Assembly (NCBI GenBank): GCA_947647595.1
Contig: CANSKZ010000001.1
Coordinates: 138,912-202,911 of the forward strand
Reading direction: 5' to 3'
DNA length: 64,000 nucleotides
From: an uncultured Clostridium sp.
Lineage (GTDB): Bacteria > Bacillota > Clostridia > TANB77 > CAG-508
In this document: piece after piece, positions 1 to 8,676 of the stretch
Layout of the letters: every line of letters starts with the position of its first letter
Numbering within the stretch: position 1 is the stretch's first letter
Notes under the pieces: model-generated
Told to the model about the DNA's origin: nothing
The model's input: only the letters and a program-made list of their open reading frames with translations
Databases searched by the model: none
Translations under genes and position numbers: made by a program

Positions 1-1
1 A

Positions 2-448
2 CAAGTTATCCGCGATAAAGTAAAGGGAAGCATGCTCAAAATGTTTGTTACAGACGGTTTGATTGACTCGATTGTTGGTCCAATGGGGCATGAAATTGAA
101 AAATATATCAGAGAGCATGGAGAGGAAAAAATCTTGCCTGTTGTAGAAGATGAAATAAATCGTTTAGAAACTACTTCTATGAAGGCATTGAGTCAACAGG
201 TGGAAAAGGATAAGGAAAAATGGGAAGAGATAGTTAGAAATATTTATCAAAATGTGATTTTGAAATATGTGAAAGGTTTACTAGAAAGCTTAGATATTTC
301 AAAGGTTGTTGAGGAAAAAGTAAATCAGATGGAAGTTTTAGAATTGGAAAAACTTTTGTTGTCGATTATGAAAAAAGAGTTAGGAGCGATTGTAAACTTA
401 GGAGCCTTGATTGGGTTGATTTTGGGAAGTTTGAATTTGGTGATATAA
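2..448 (+). CDS. DUF445 family membrane protein, C-terminal part
   Basis: The reading frame is open to the left edge of the window, so only the last ~149 codons of a longer gene are seen. The C-terminus carries the typical DUF445 ending: a MEVLELEKLLLSIMKKEL segment followed by the hydrophobic helix AIVNLGALIGLILG. A charged, probably coiled-coil stretch precedes it. DUF445 proteins are membrane-anchored and of unknown function. The internal ATG at 32 is not a credible start because the frame continues upstream without a stop. A promoter and tRNA-Cys follow on the same strand. Confidence 0.8.
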   Translation, partial: QVIRDKVKGSMLKMFVTDGLIDSIVGPMGHEIEKYIREHGEEKILPVVEDEINRLETTSMKALSQQVEKDKEKWEEIVRNIYQNVILKYVKGLLESLDISKVVEEKVNQMEVLELEKLLLSIMKKELGAIVNLGALIGLILGSLNLVI

Positions 449-574
449 CACTTATCAAAAATGGAAAGAGCACAAAATAAAATCATATTGTGCATCTTTC
501 CTTGATTAGGAGTTTTTTGATAAAAAGAAATAATTATATAAAAGTAAAAACTTTTTGTAATTTTTTTATTTCAC

Positions 575-603
575 TTGACATATAATGAAATATAAGCTAT
601 AAT
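575..603 (+). promoter_or_regulatory. Promoter of tRNA-Cys
   Basis: Perfect -35 TTGACA (575-580) and -10 TATAAT (598-603) with a 17-bp spacer, ending 16 bases before the tRNA. Confidence 0.85.
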
Positions 604-619
604 AAATAAGCAAAAACGT

Positions 620-694
620 GGCGTTGTAGCCAAGTGGTAAGGCACGAGTCTGCAAAACTCTGATTCGGCGGTTCGAATCCGCCCAACGCCTCCA
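620..694 (+). tRNA. tRNA-Cys (GCA)
   Basis: Cloverleaf of about 75 nt. Acceptor arms GGCGTTG (620-626) and CAACGCC (684-690) pair fully, followed by discriminator U and an encoded CCA. The anticodon GCA is at 652-654 and the T-loop is GGTTCGAATCC. U73 is the known cysteine identity base. A terminator hairpin follows at 737. Confidence 0.97.
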
Positions 695-736
695 ACGACG
701 TATCTGTTCGAAATTTATATAGAACAGGTGGATATG

Positions 737-766
737 AAAATCAATCAGTAAAATGGTTGATTTTTT
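737..766 (+). terminator. Intrinsic terminator after tRNA-Cys
   Basis: Stem of AAAATCAAT (737-745) with GTTGATTTT (756-764) followed by a T-run. Confidence 0.7.
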
Positions 767-784
767 GTTTACAAAAAATTATTG

Positions 785-871
785 CCTCGCAGAGCCCACG
801 AGTTATGATGGTACGTCGTAACTCATAGAAGGTTAGGACTTATGGCAAAACCAAAGTACTATGCTACGAGG
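785..871 (+). ncRNA. Unidentified folded RNA-like element
   Basis: The 364 bases between tRNA-Cys and the next gene contain an 87-nt segment that folds as a closed multibranch. The closing stem is CCTCG (785-789) with CGAGG (867-871). A 10-bp stem joins 800-809 and 815-824 over a 5-nt loop. A third arm has ATAG (825-828) with CTAT (859-862) and GGTT (831-834) with AACC (849-852). I do not recognise a riboswitch class. There is no T-run after it and no coding sense through it. Strand is a guess from the neighbours. Confidence 0.35.
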
Positions 872-1058
872 AAATTTTTAAATTGGACACAATAGAAAAT
901 GGGCATAGACAAAGTTAGTATAAAACGATAAAATTTTTGAATAATATTGAAAAAAATGAAAAACATGATATAAAAAATATATATTATTGTATAAAAATGT
1001 AACAAGAAAAATTTAGTAAGAAATAATTTGCTTATTAATGAAGAAAGGAGTAATGGCA

Positions 1059-1576
1059 ATGGCTGATTTACAAATTTTACGGGAGAAAAGGGAAGAATTG
1101 ATAAAAGAATTCCAAATAATATTTGACGACAAGAACTATAAAAGTGGAATATTTTTTGGTTATGTTTTTAATGAAATTGTTAATTTTCCAATAGAAGATG
1201 TGTTAAGTGCAATCCGAGAAAAATCAATAGAATTAGGGCAACTTCAGGAAGAAGCTAAAAAAAGAAAAGTACTTCAGATAATTATAGAAGGTATTTTCAA
1301 ACAAAGGGAAATTTGGTGGAACAAATATAGAGAGGAAAAAAATGCATATTTATTACAATGTGCAACAAATCTTGAGCCAGATGAAGTTTTAGAAGCAAAA
1401 TCGTAGAAAAAATCCGAGCCATTTGCACAGATGCTAGCTTTTGTTGTAGTTTTTTGGAATGTGCAAATCGGTTTATAAATGGTGAACCACAACAGGTTTT
1501 ACCAAAAGGACTTGAACAATATGAAAGAGTAAGAAATTTATTGTTTGAGATGAAAGAATCAATTTCTAAGAATTAG
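1059..1576 (+). pseudogene. Orphan protein of ~172 aa, interrupted by a -1 frameshift
   Basis: I do not recognise this family. Start chosen at ATG 1059, 8 nt after AAAGGAG (1044-1050). The first frame runs to a stop at 1403-1405. A second frame entered at the A-run 1397-1400 (one A short) continues coding-like to TAG 1574-1576, giving a helical, charged protein with a Cys-rich middle (CTDASFCCSFLEC). Unlike the core genes it uses CGG in-frame at 1080 and 1469, where a +1 shift would hit a stop quickly. The break is therefore not of the CGG type. This is probably a foreign or decaying gene, or carries a sequencing error. A terminator follows at 1585. Confidence 0.5.
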
Positions 1577-1584
1577 TAAAAAGC

Positions 1585-1628
1585 AAAACGCCAAACTACA
1601 TTTTGTTAGATTGGTGTTTTGTATTTTT
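1585..1628 (+). terminator. Intrinsic terminator
   Basis: 10-bp stem AAAACGCCAA (1585-1594) with TTGGTGTTTT (1611-1620), followed by a T-rich tail. Confidence 0.7.
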
Positions 1629-1775
1629 TGTAAAGAGTTATAAATTACTATAGGATTAAATTTTTAGTTGATAAAAATCCAAATCAAATTCTTTAATAAC
1701 CCCAATTTTATTTATTTGCATTGTTAGCATAAATATGATAACATGATAAAAATAAAAAAGGAGAGGATAAAATAA

Positions 1776-2225
1776 ATGAATCATATTTTAATAAAAATTT
1801 CTAAACACATAAAAAGTAACTTACAAAAATTTTTACCAGAAATAAAATTATCAGATTTAGAAGAAAATGGAAAAATATATTACATGAATGGTGATGATGG
1901 AACCATATTTGATTGGGAATTAAATGAAAGATTATGTGAATTTATGATGTTTTATAATGATGAAACAAATTTAGGAGCTGTAAAAACATTGGTATGTTCA
2001 AATGGAAAAATTATCACATACTTATATAAAAACAAAACGAATTCTCCATTTAAACAAGTGGAAGACAGTATCACTGGAGAGGAAGCATTTGAACTCGCTG
2101 TTCTATTCTATGAAAAAGCAGATAAGTTGAGTATTTTTGATAAGGCAATAGAAGACATGAATACTGATATTGAAATTACTTCAGATTTAAAACAAGAATT
2201 TTTAGATAATTTTAAAGAAGAGTAA
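1776..2225 (+). CDS. Hypothetical acidic protein, 149 aa
   Basis: Not recognised. A soluble acidic protein with no signal peptide or membrane segment. It contains an FDWELNERLCEFMMFY stretch and an EEAFELAVLFYEKADKL helix. A GGAGAGG ribosome binding site precedes the ATG. It stands alone and is convergent with the lipase-like gene, sharing the terminator at 2245. Small orphan proteins of this shape are often immunity or accessory proteins, but nothing here proves it. Confidence 0.55.
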   Translation: MNHILIKISKHIKSNLQKFLPEIKLSDLEENGKIYYMNGDDGTIFDWELNERLCEFMMFYNDETNLGAVKTLVCSNGKIITYLYKNKTNSPFKQVEDSITGEEAFELAVLFYEKADKLSIFDKAIEDMNTDIEITSDLKQEFLDNFKEE

Positions 2226-2244
2226 ATAAAACTGTAATGTTAGC

Positions 2245-2279
2245 AAAAAAACGTTGAAACATCAACGTTTTTTCTTTTT
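2245..2279. terminator. Bidirectional terminator between convergent genes
   Basis: A-run plus CGTTGA (to 2257), loop AACA, then TCAACG plus T-run (2262-2273). The minus-strand gene ends inside the stem: its TGA stop is 2262-2264. Confidence 0.75.
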
Positions 2280-3134
2280 TTCTAACATCATTTTTTTTGC
2301 CATTTCTACACCCATTTCCAAAGAAGTATCATGCGTTGCTTCGATTTTTTCGGTAATTGTGTTAGAATAAGACAAATTCTGACTTGCCTCAGGAACAATT
2401 CCATCGCCATTTATTTCGCCCCGTTCATCCAAGTATTTCAATAAAAAATCTAAGAAACTTTGGGATTTCGGAGGACATTTTGAAATAATATTAATGTGTC
2501 TACAATTCTCCAATCCAGAATAATCAGCATTTTTGAAAAATTCGGAATCAGGTATCAAATCTTGGTCTACTTTATGATTGCTAAAATTCATCATGTAGGC
2601 TCCATATTCAAACCAATTCAATTTCTCAAACATAGCATCTTTATCTGCGATAGAAGTGCCGTAAAATGGAGTGGATATTGTAAAAACAGTTAAAATTTCT
2701 TTTTGCTTTATCCATCTTGCTGCATTGGCAAAACAAACGCCGAATTTTGAATGTCCAATCAAGGTGATGCTATCATATTGGGGTGTTATAGAATTGATAT
2801 AAGTACTCAATTCTTTTCCTGCATCTTCTAATCCATCGGTTTCAAAAGGATAAAAGATAGATAGCACAGTTTCGTCCTGAAATTCTATATCAGGTAACAG
2901 CATAAGTGGATCGTGGTGAACAATTTTATTTTGTTCATCAACGCTCAAAGAACTACCCACGCCTAAGATAATTAAATCACGATTGCCTTCTGCTACTTGC
3001 TGGATAATTAGATTTTGGCTTTTGTAAACAACATTTTCGAAGAATTCGCCATTCCACAAAAATGTTATCCGTAAGAAAATAGCAATTCCTACTATAATTG
3101 CAGTAACAATAAAAATAGTTATTTTTTTCCGCAT
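2262..3134 (-). CDS. Membrane-anchored alpha/beta-hydrolase (lipase/esterase-like)
   Basis: The start at 3134 is chosen because AGAAAGG lies 9 nt upstream and the protein then begins MRKKITIF. This is a positively charged end followed by one membrane helix (about residues 5-25). The nucleophile-elbow region LIGHSKFG (a GHSxxG pattern) follows, and a DGIVP segment and a His near the C-terminus could complete a Ser-Asp-His triad. This fits PGAP1/triacylglycerol-lipase-like hydrolases, with an unknown substrate outside the cell membrane. Three of its few Arg codons are CGG in-frame (3129-3131, 3069-3071, 2421-2423), unlike core genes here, which suggests acquisition from elsewhere. Confidence 0.65.
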   Translation of the reverse strand: MRKKITIFIVTAIIVGIAIFLRITFLWNGEFFENVVYKSQNLIIQQVAEGNRDLIILGVGSSLSVDEQNKIVHHDPLMLLPDIEFQDETVLSIFYPFETDGLEDAGKELSTYINSITPQYDSITLIGHSKFGVCFANAARWIKQKEILTVFTISTPFYGTSIADKDAMFEKLNWFEYGAYMMNFSNHKVDQDLIPDSEFFKNADYSGLENCRHINIISKCPPKSQSFLDFLLKYLDERGEINGDGIVPEASQNLSYSNTITEKIEATHDTSLEMGVEMAKKMMLEKKKKR

Positions 3135-3293
3135 AGTAATCAACCTTTCTGTATTTTTTTGTAAAACAATTATATAACATTTTCGATAAAAATGCAAGTT
3201 TTTATCGAATAGCAAGTGAAGAGTAGAAATTATCTGAAGTTAATTTTTCAAATTGAGTACTAAGATTGTAACAGATAAGTTTTAATAGTCTAA

Positions 3294-3345
3294 ATAAAAA
3301 TAATGCCTGTTTGTTAAACTTTTTAGTCTAGCAAACAGGCATTAT
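3294..3345 (-). terminator. Terminator of the htrA gene
   Basis: Perfect 14-bp stem 3300-3313 with 3332-3345, followed on the minus strand by a T-rich tail. Confidence 0.8.
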
Positions 3346-3373
3346 TTCATGAAAAATTGACTTTTTGTGCTAT

Positions 3374-4678
3374 TTACCAATTAAAGAAATCAAATATCGA
3401 ACCATTATTTCGATTGTTGTTATTTTCGCTATTATTGTTTCGATTGAATAAAGAATCTTCGATTTCTGAGTTGTTAGCTGAAGTGTCTTCTTTGGCTGGA
3501 GTTTCTTCTAAAGTAAGGGATAATTCCATATTTTCTCCATTTCGGTAAATATTTAAAGAAATGGTTTCCCCAATTTTGTGATTATTTTTTTCTTTGTTTA
3601 ATTCGTTAACCGTTGTTATTTCTGTTCCAGCAATTTTAGTAATAACATCGCCTTTTTGCAAACCTGCTTTTTCAGCTGGAGAATTATTTTCAATCGTATA
3701 AACATATACACCAGAAGGAAGATTATAACGTTTTGCTGTATCTTCATCTACTGTAACAGGAGAAATTCCGATGTAAGGTCTTTTTACAGTTTGATATTCG
3801 ATTAATTGATTCACAACATCGGTTGTAGAATTAATCGGAATGGCAAATCCCATGCCTTCTACACCAGCTCCAGAAAGTTTTAACGTATTGATTCCAATCA
3901 CATCACCATTGCTATTGACCAAAGCTCCACCACTATTTCCAGAATTGATAGCTGCATCTGTTTGAATACAGGTATATTCAGAACCAGCTCCATCTGAAAC
4001 GGTTCGATTGATGGCACTGACAATGCCAGAAGTAACCGTGCTTTCTAAGCCAAGAGGACAACCAATTGCCATAGCAAATTCACCAACTTTTACTTGGTCA
4101 GAATCACCTAAAGTAGCAGGTGTAAGTTCAGATGCTTCAATTTTGATAACGGCTAAGTCAGTGTATTCATCGGTTCCAATGATTTTTGCTTCGTATTCGG
4201 TAGGGTCATTGTAAAGGTTGACAGTCATTTTATTGGCTTCTTGAATGGAATAGTAGGAAGAAGAACTTTCGGTTGATACAACGTGATTATTTGTAATAAT
4301 ATAACCGTCTTTACTAATAATAATTCCTGAACCAGTTGCTTCTGCTTCGCTTGAACCAAAAACAGAATTAATGGAATATTTAATTTTGATACCAACAATA
4401 GAAGGTAATACTTTTTGGGCTACAGCTACGGAAGTATCAGAATATTCAACAAGGTCTACTAATTCTTTTGAAATTTCCGAAGAAGAAGTACTGGTTTGAA
4501 AGTGATTCGAATTTTGGTTAGCTGTTAATAATTTGTTTTTGATATTGGGTACCCCAAAGCAAACGCCAACCACTAAACTAGCACCAACAACACCAGATAC
4601 AAAAGGTGCTATCCATTGATTTAAGTTTCTGCTTTTTGGAAATTGAGATTGTTTAAAATTATGATTAAAATCATCCAT
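3374..4678 (-). CDS. htrA: HtrA/DegP-type serine protease with PDZ domain
   Basis: Envelope quality-control protease. N-terminal cytoplasmic tail, one membrane helix (about residues 25-47), a Ser/Thr/Asn linker, then a trypsin-like domain. The catalytic triad is visible: His in ITNNHVV, Asp in TDLAVIKI, Ser in NSGNSGGAL. A PDZ domain follows (YIGISPVTVDED through KAGLQKGDVITKI), ending in an Asn-rich tail. At 434 aa it matches Bacillota HtrA/HtrB. GGAGG lies about 10 nt before the ATG. Single gene with its own terminator. No in-frame CGG. Confidence 0.93.
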   Translation of the reverse strand: MDDFNHNFKQSQFPKSRNLNQWIAPFVSGVVGASLVVGVCFGVPNIKNKLLTANQNSNHFQTSTSSSEISKELVDLVEYSDTSVAVAQKVLPSIVGIKIKYSINSVFGSSEAEATGSGIIISKDGYIITNNHVVSTESSSSYYSIQEANKMTVNLYNDPTEYEAKIIGTDEYTDLAVIKIEASELTPATLGDSDQVKVGEFAMAIGCPLGLESTVTSGIVSAINRTVSDGAGSEYTCIQTDAAINSGNSGGALVNSNGDVIGINTLKLSGAGVEGMGFAIPINSTTDVVNQLIEYQTVKRPYIGISPVTVDEDTAKRYNLPSGVYVYTIENNSPAEKAGLQKGDVITKIAGTEITTVNELNKEKNNHKIGETISLNIYRNGENMELSLTLEETPAKEDTSANNSEIEDSLFNRNNNSENNNNRNNGSIFDFFNW

Positions 4679-4856
4679 GATTTAATCGCCTCCATTATAT
4701 TAAAATACAAGTATATCATACTCTAAAAATAAATTATTTACAATAGAAATATGCTAAAAAATTTTAGGTTTCTATTGAAAAAATTTAATTATATAGATAT
4801 AATACATTTAATTGATTAAAATAATCTTAAAATTCAAAATTAATTTTGGAGGAATT

Positions 4857-5348
4857 ATGCAAAAAAATAATAAAGGCATAACTTTGATAAGTTTAGTATT
4901 AACGATATTGTTATTGGGAATTTTGGCGACAGTTTCAATTAATACAGGTTTTTCCATAACAAAGGACATTCGAGTTGGACGAATCATTTCCAATATGGTT
5001 TTAGTAAAAGCAAAAGTAGAAGTGATTGATGAGCAATATGAATTTTCTGAAAATGAAGAGGATTTAGCTGGTGAGAAGATGGGGGCTGGTCTTAATTTTG
5101 TTTCAGAACAGGAAAAACAAATCATAGAAAAAAATGCCGAAAGTGAAGATTTTGATTCTTGGATTTGGTATCGTTGGGATTCAGAGACTCTAAAATTACA
5201 AGGATTAGAAAAAAATATATTGGCAAAGGGCGAATATTACTATATAAATTATGAACATCATGAAATTATTTATAGTAATGGAACTTCGCATAATAATGAA
5301 AAATATTATTCATTATCTGGTCTAAATGAAATTTATAAAAATGATTAA
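4857..5348 (+). CDS. Type IV pilin-like protein with prepilin signal
   Basis: The start at 4857 follows GGAGG (4848-4852) and yields a classic short leader, MQKNNKG, then ITLISLVLTILLLGILA. This is a prepilin peptidase site after Gly and a hydrophobic N-terminal helix. Position +5 is Ser rather than the usual Glu, as is common in clostridial pilin-like proteins. The remaining ~140 aa are acidic and unrecognised. It sits alone just before rnhB and away from the large pilus operon at 19-33 kb. Confidence 0.65.
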   Translation: MQKNNKGITLISLVLTILLLGILATVSINTGFSITKDIRVGRIISNMVLVKAKVEVIDEQYEFSENEEDLAGEKMGAGLNFVSEQEKQIIEKNAESEDFDSWIWYRWDSETLKLQGLEKNILAKGEYYYINYEHHEIIYSNGTSHNNEKYYSLSGLNEIYKND

Positions 5349-5371
5349 AGAATGAAAGATGGTTTGTAGAA

Positions 5372-6002
5372 TTGAAAGAAAAAGAAATTGAAAGATTAAA
5401 TATACTAAAAGCAGAAGAGAATAAATTGTATGAAAATGAAAAAATCAAATTTATTTGTGGCATTGATGAAGCTGGAAGAGGACCTTTAGCAGGACCAGTT
5501 GTGGTTGGAGCAGTAATTATGCCACAAGATTCGTTTATTGAAGGAGTAAATGATTCCAAAAAGATTTCGGAAAAAAAACGCGAAAAAATTTATGAACAAA
5601 TTGTAGAAGAAGCGATTTCATATAGTGTACGGAATTGTGGACCAAAATAAAATTGATGAAATTAATATTTTAAATGCGACTAAATTAGCTTTGAAAATCG
5701 CAATAGAAGGTTTGGAAACAAAGCCAGATGTCATTATGGTGGACGCTTTAAACAATATCGATACTTGTGGAATTCCTTATATATCAGTGATAAAAGGGGA
5801 TGCTAAAAATTATTGTATTGCAGCTGCTTCTATTATTGCTAAAGTTACAAGGGATAGAATTATGAGACAATGGGATGAAATATATCCTATTTATGGCTTT
5901 GCAAAACATAAAGGATATGGAACAGCAGAGCATATTCGAATGATAAAAGAGAATGGGCCTTGCAGTTTACACCGAAAATCGTTTATTAAAAATTTTGTTT
6001 AA
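5372..6002 (+). CDS. rnhB: Ribonuclease HII (read through a CGG +1 shift)
   Basis: Cleaves the RNA strand of RNA/DNA hybrids. The N-terminal motif CGIDEAGRGPLAGP carries the first catalytic Asp-Glu, and later acidic residues lie in MVDALNNID and KGDAKNYCIAAASIIAKVTRD. The zero frame stops at 5648-5650. Skipping C5630 (codon CGG, 5630-5632) joins SYSV to GIVDQNKIDEINILNAT, the conserved family sequence, giving 209 aa, a normal length. The proposed start is a TTG at 5372 with a poor RBS, so the exact start is uncertain. Confidence 0.85.
5630..5632 (+). other. CGG +1 frameshift site in rnhB
   Basis: Zero frame GTA-CGG-AAT reaches a stop 6 codons later. +1 reading GTA-(C)-GGA restores the conserved V-G-I-V-D sequence. 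Confidence 0.75.
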
Positions 6003-6026
6003 AGTACGAAAGAAAGGAAGAAGAAT

Positions 6027-7329
6027 ATGGATATCAAAACGATTATTATGAAAAAAAGAGAGCGAAAAGAGCTTACGGAAGAAGAGATTTGTTTGTTTGT
6101 GAGTAAATATAACAAAGGAGAAATTTCAGAGGCACAAGCGGGTAGTTTGCTTAGTTATATTTACAAAGATGGCATGACAGAAAACGAAATCATTTCTTTT
6201 GCTGTTGCGATGGCAAATTCTGGCGAAAAAATTAATTTAGATGATATTGGAAAAGAGGTTGTAGATAAACATAGTACTGGTGGCGTTGGGGATAAAGTGA
6301 CACTTATGTTAATGCCAATAGTATCTGCTTTAAATATTCCGATTGCGAAAATTTCAAGTAGAGGAATGGGAATCGCGGGTGGAACGATTGACAAATTAGA
6401 GTCAATTCCAGGTTATAATACTGAAATTTCAATTGAGGAGTTTAAAGAAAATATTCGAGAATATGGGGTTGGAATTTTGAATCAATCGAAAAATTTGAAT
6501 CCAGCAGAAAATAAAATGTATCGATTGCGAAATGAAATTGCTTGTACAGATTGTATTCCAATTATTGCGGCAAGTTTGATGAGTATTAAATTATCAACGG
6601 GAAGTCAAAAAATTGTATTTGAAATTACGTATGGAAATGGTACGTATATTAAAACAAAGGACCAAGCAAAAAGGCTTGCTAAAATTTTGAAGGTGATTGG
6701 AAAAAAATTAAACAAAGATGTGATGTGTATTATAACCAATATGGATGAACCACTTGGCTATGCGATTGGGCATAATTTAGAAATGATAGAAGCGATTGAA
6801 GGATTAAGAGGTAAAATGTCTCACGATTTAGGAGAAGTAGTTGTGACAATTGGAAGTATGATTTTAGCGTTAACGACAAAAAATAAAAATCTAAAAGCAA
6901 ATGAAGAAACGATAAAAGAAGTTCTAAGGAATGGAAAAGCCTATGAGAAATTCATCCAGATGATTGCTGCACAGCGGTGGAAATACAAGTTATATTGAGA
7001 ATACAGATTTGTTTGAAAAAGCAGAATATATTATGCCAGTTTATAGCTCAGAAGATGGCTATATTGAAAAAATTGATGCCGACATGGTTGGTAGCATAGC
7101 AGTTTATTTAGGAGCAGGAAGAATGAAAGATGAGAATAGAATTGATAGAACGGCAGGAATTGTCTTGAATAAAAAAATAGGTGATTCAGTTAGTTCAGGT
7201 GAAATTGTAGCCTATATTCATACAAATGATGAAAGCAAAGTAATGGGAGCAACAAAAAATTTGCAAGATGCTTTCCAAATATCAAAACGTAAAGTTCCAT
7301 TCACTTCTAGGATTGTAGAAATTGTTTAA
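6027..7329 (+). CDS. Pyrimidine-nucleoside phosphorylase paralogue 1 (CGG +1 shift; key Lys missing)
   Basis: Homologue of Pdp/DeoA, which phosphorolyse thymidine and uridine to base plus (deoxy)ribose-1-phosphate. The phosphate site KHSTGGVGDKVT and the SRGMGIAGGTIDKLES segment are present. Skipping C6975 in the in-frame CGG restores MIAAQ-GGNTSYIEN and 433 aa, the standard family length. The base-binding region reads AASLMSIKL, where active enzymes and the next gene have S-I-M-S-K-K, so the position of the E. coli catalytic Lys190 is Ile. The usual KVGSGAFMK loop is also altered (TYGNGTYIKT). It may be a divergent or inactive paralogue. It lies 18 bp before the second copy. Confidence 0.85.
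6975..6977 (+). other. CGG +1 frameshift site in phosphorylase 1
   Basis: Zero frame CAG-CGG-TGG reaches TGA within 7 codons. +1 reading CAG-(C)-GGT-GGA restores the conserved QGG. This is the only site with GGT instead of GGA. Confidence 0.75.
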
Positions 7330-7347
7330 AAGTACAAAGGAGAACAG

Positions 7348-8652
7348 ATGAATATTATTGAAATTATTGATAAAAAAAGGTTAGGGAAAGAGTTATCAGA
7401 AAAGGAAATTCAATATTTTATAAAGGGATATACAGAAGGAGAAATTCCAGAATATCAAGCTGCTGCATTAATTATGGCAATCTGCATTAATGGAATGACC
7501 GAAGATGAAATTTTAGCTATGACATATGCGATGGCTAATTCTGGTGAAATGCTTGATTTAAGTGATATAGCAGATACAGTGATTGATAAACACAGCACAG
7601 GAGGAATTGGTGATAAAGTAACATTAATTATTTCTCCTATTATTGCAAGTTTAGGAATACCAGTTGCAAAAATGAGTGGTAGAGGACTTGGCATTACAGG
7701 AGGAACGCTTGATAAATTACAATCGATTCCAGCTTACAGAACAGATATTTCGATAGAAGAATTTAAAAATAATGTGAAAGAAATTGGAATTAGTTTAATT
7801 TCTCAAACAGAGGATTTAGTTCCAGCGGATAAAAAAATCTATGCTTTACGTGATAGTATAGCAGCTGTTAGAAGTATACCGCTGATTGCGTCTAGTATTA
7901 TGAGCAAAAAAATTGCAGCAGGTGCTAATAAAATTTTGATTGATGTAACTTTTGGTTCAGGAGCTTTTATGAAAGATAAAATACAAGCTAAAAGACTAGC
8001 AAAAGCGATGAGAGAAATCTGGAAAAGAAAGGATAAACAAATTTGTTGTGTGATTTCTAAAATGAATCAACCGTTAGGTTATTCGATTGGGAATACATTG
8101 GAAGTTATTGAAGCTGTGCAGGCTTTGCAAGGCAAAATGGCAGATGATTTGCAAGAGATTGTATTGACAATGTGTGTGCAAATGTTGAAATTGGCAGGAA
8201 GAAAAGAAAGTAAAGAAGAACTTGAAAAAGAAATATGGGAAGTAATTCATAATGGAAAAGCGTTTAATAAATTTGTAGAATTAGCACAAAGACAAGGTGC
8301 GGACGTTTCCTACTTGTATGATTTGAATAAATTAGAAAAAGCACCAATTATTATACCTGTTATTGCGGAAGAAAAAGGTTGGATAAAAGAATTAAATGCG
8401 GAAAAAGTGGGTAAAATTAGTATAGAGTTAGGGGCTGGAAGAAAACGAAAAGAAGACGAAATTGACAGAAGAGTAGGCATAATTTTATGCAAAAAAATTG
8501 GCGATTTTGTGGAAAATGGTGAATGTTTAGCTTATATTCATGCAAGCCGTTCCGAAAATATAGATGATTTTGTGGAAAAGCTAAAATCTGCTTACCAAAT
8601 TGTTCCGAATAAGATTATGAAGGAAAAAGTGGTAGAGGAAATTTTGTTATAA
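7348..8652 (+). CDS. pdp: Pyrimidine-nucleoside phosphorylase
   Basis: Cytoplasmic nucleoside salvage enzyme, 434 aa, uninterrupted. Conserved blocks: KHSTGGIGDKVT (phosphate), SGRGLGITGGTLDKLQS, and SIPLIASSIMSKKIAAG with both Ser and Lys of the base-binding site, then VTFGSGAFMK. The C-terminal lobe has the usual GAGR and IHA segments. It is tandem with paralogue 1 and followed 24 bp later by the M18 aminopeptidase, each with a GGAG-type RBS, so probably one operon of nucleoside and peptide salvage. Confidence 0.93.
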   Translation: MNIIEIIDKKRLGKELSEKEIQYFIKGYTEGEIPEYQAAALIMAICINGMTEDEILAMTYAMANSGEMLDLSDIADTVIDKHSTGGIGDKVTLIISPIIASLGIPVAKMSGRGLGITGGTLDKLQSIPAYRTDISIEEFKNNVKEIGISLISQTEDLVPADKKIYALRDSIAAVRSIPLIASSIMSKKIAAGANKILIDVTFGSGAFMKDKIQAKRLAKAMREIWKRKDKQICCVISKMNQPLGYSIGNTLEVIEAVQALQGKMADDLQEIVLTMCVQMLKLAGRKESKEELEKEIWEVIHNGKAFNKFVELAQRQGADVSYLYDLNKLEKAPIIIPVIAEEKGWIKELNAEKVGKISIELGAGRKRKEDEIDRRVGIILCKKIGDFVENGECLAYIHASRSENIDDFVEKLKSAYQIVPNKIMKEKVVEEILL

Positions 8653-8676
8653 ATTAAAAAGAGAGGAGAAAAAAGT

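Noticed and set aside
859..1059. Minus-strand frame upstream of the gene at 1059
   Set aside because: Low-complexity AT-rich translation, no RBS, overlaps the promoter region of a real gene.
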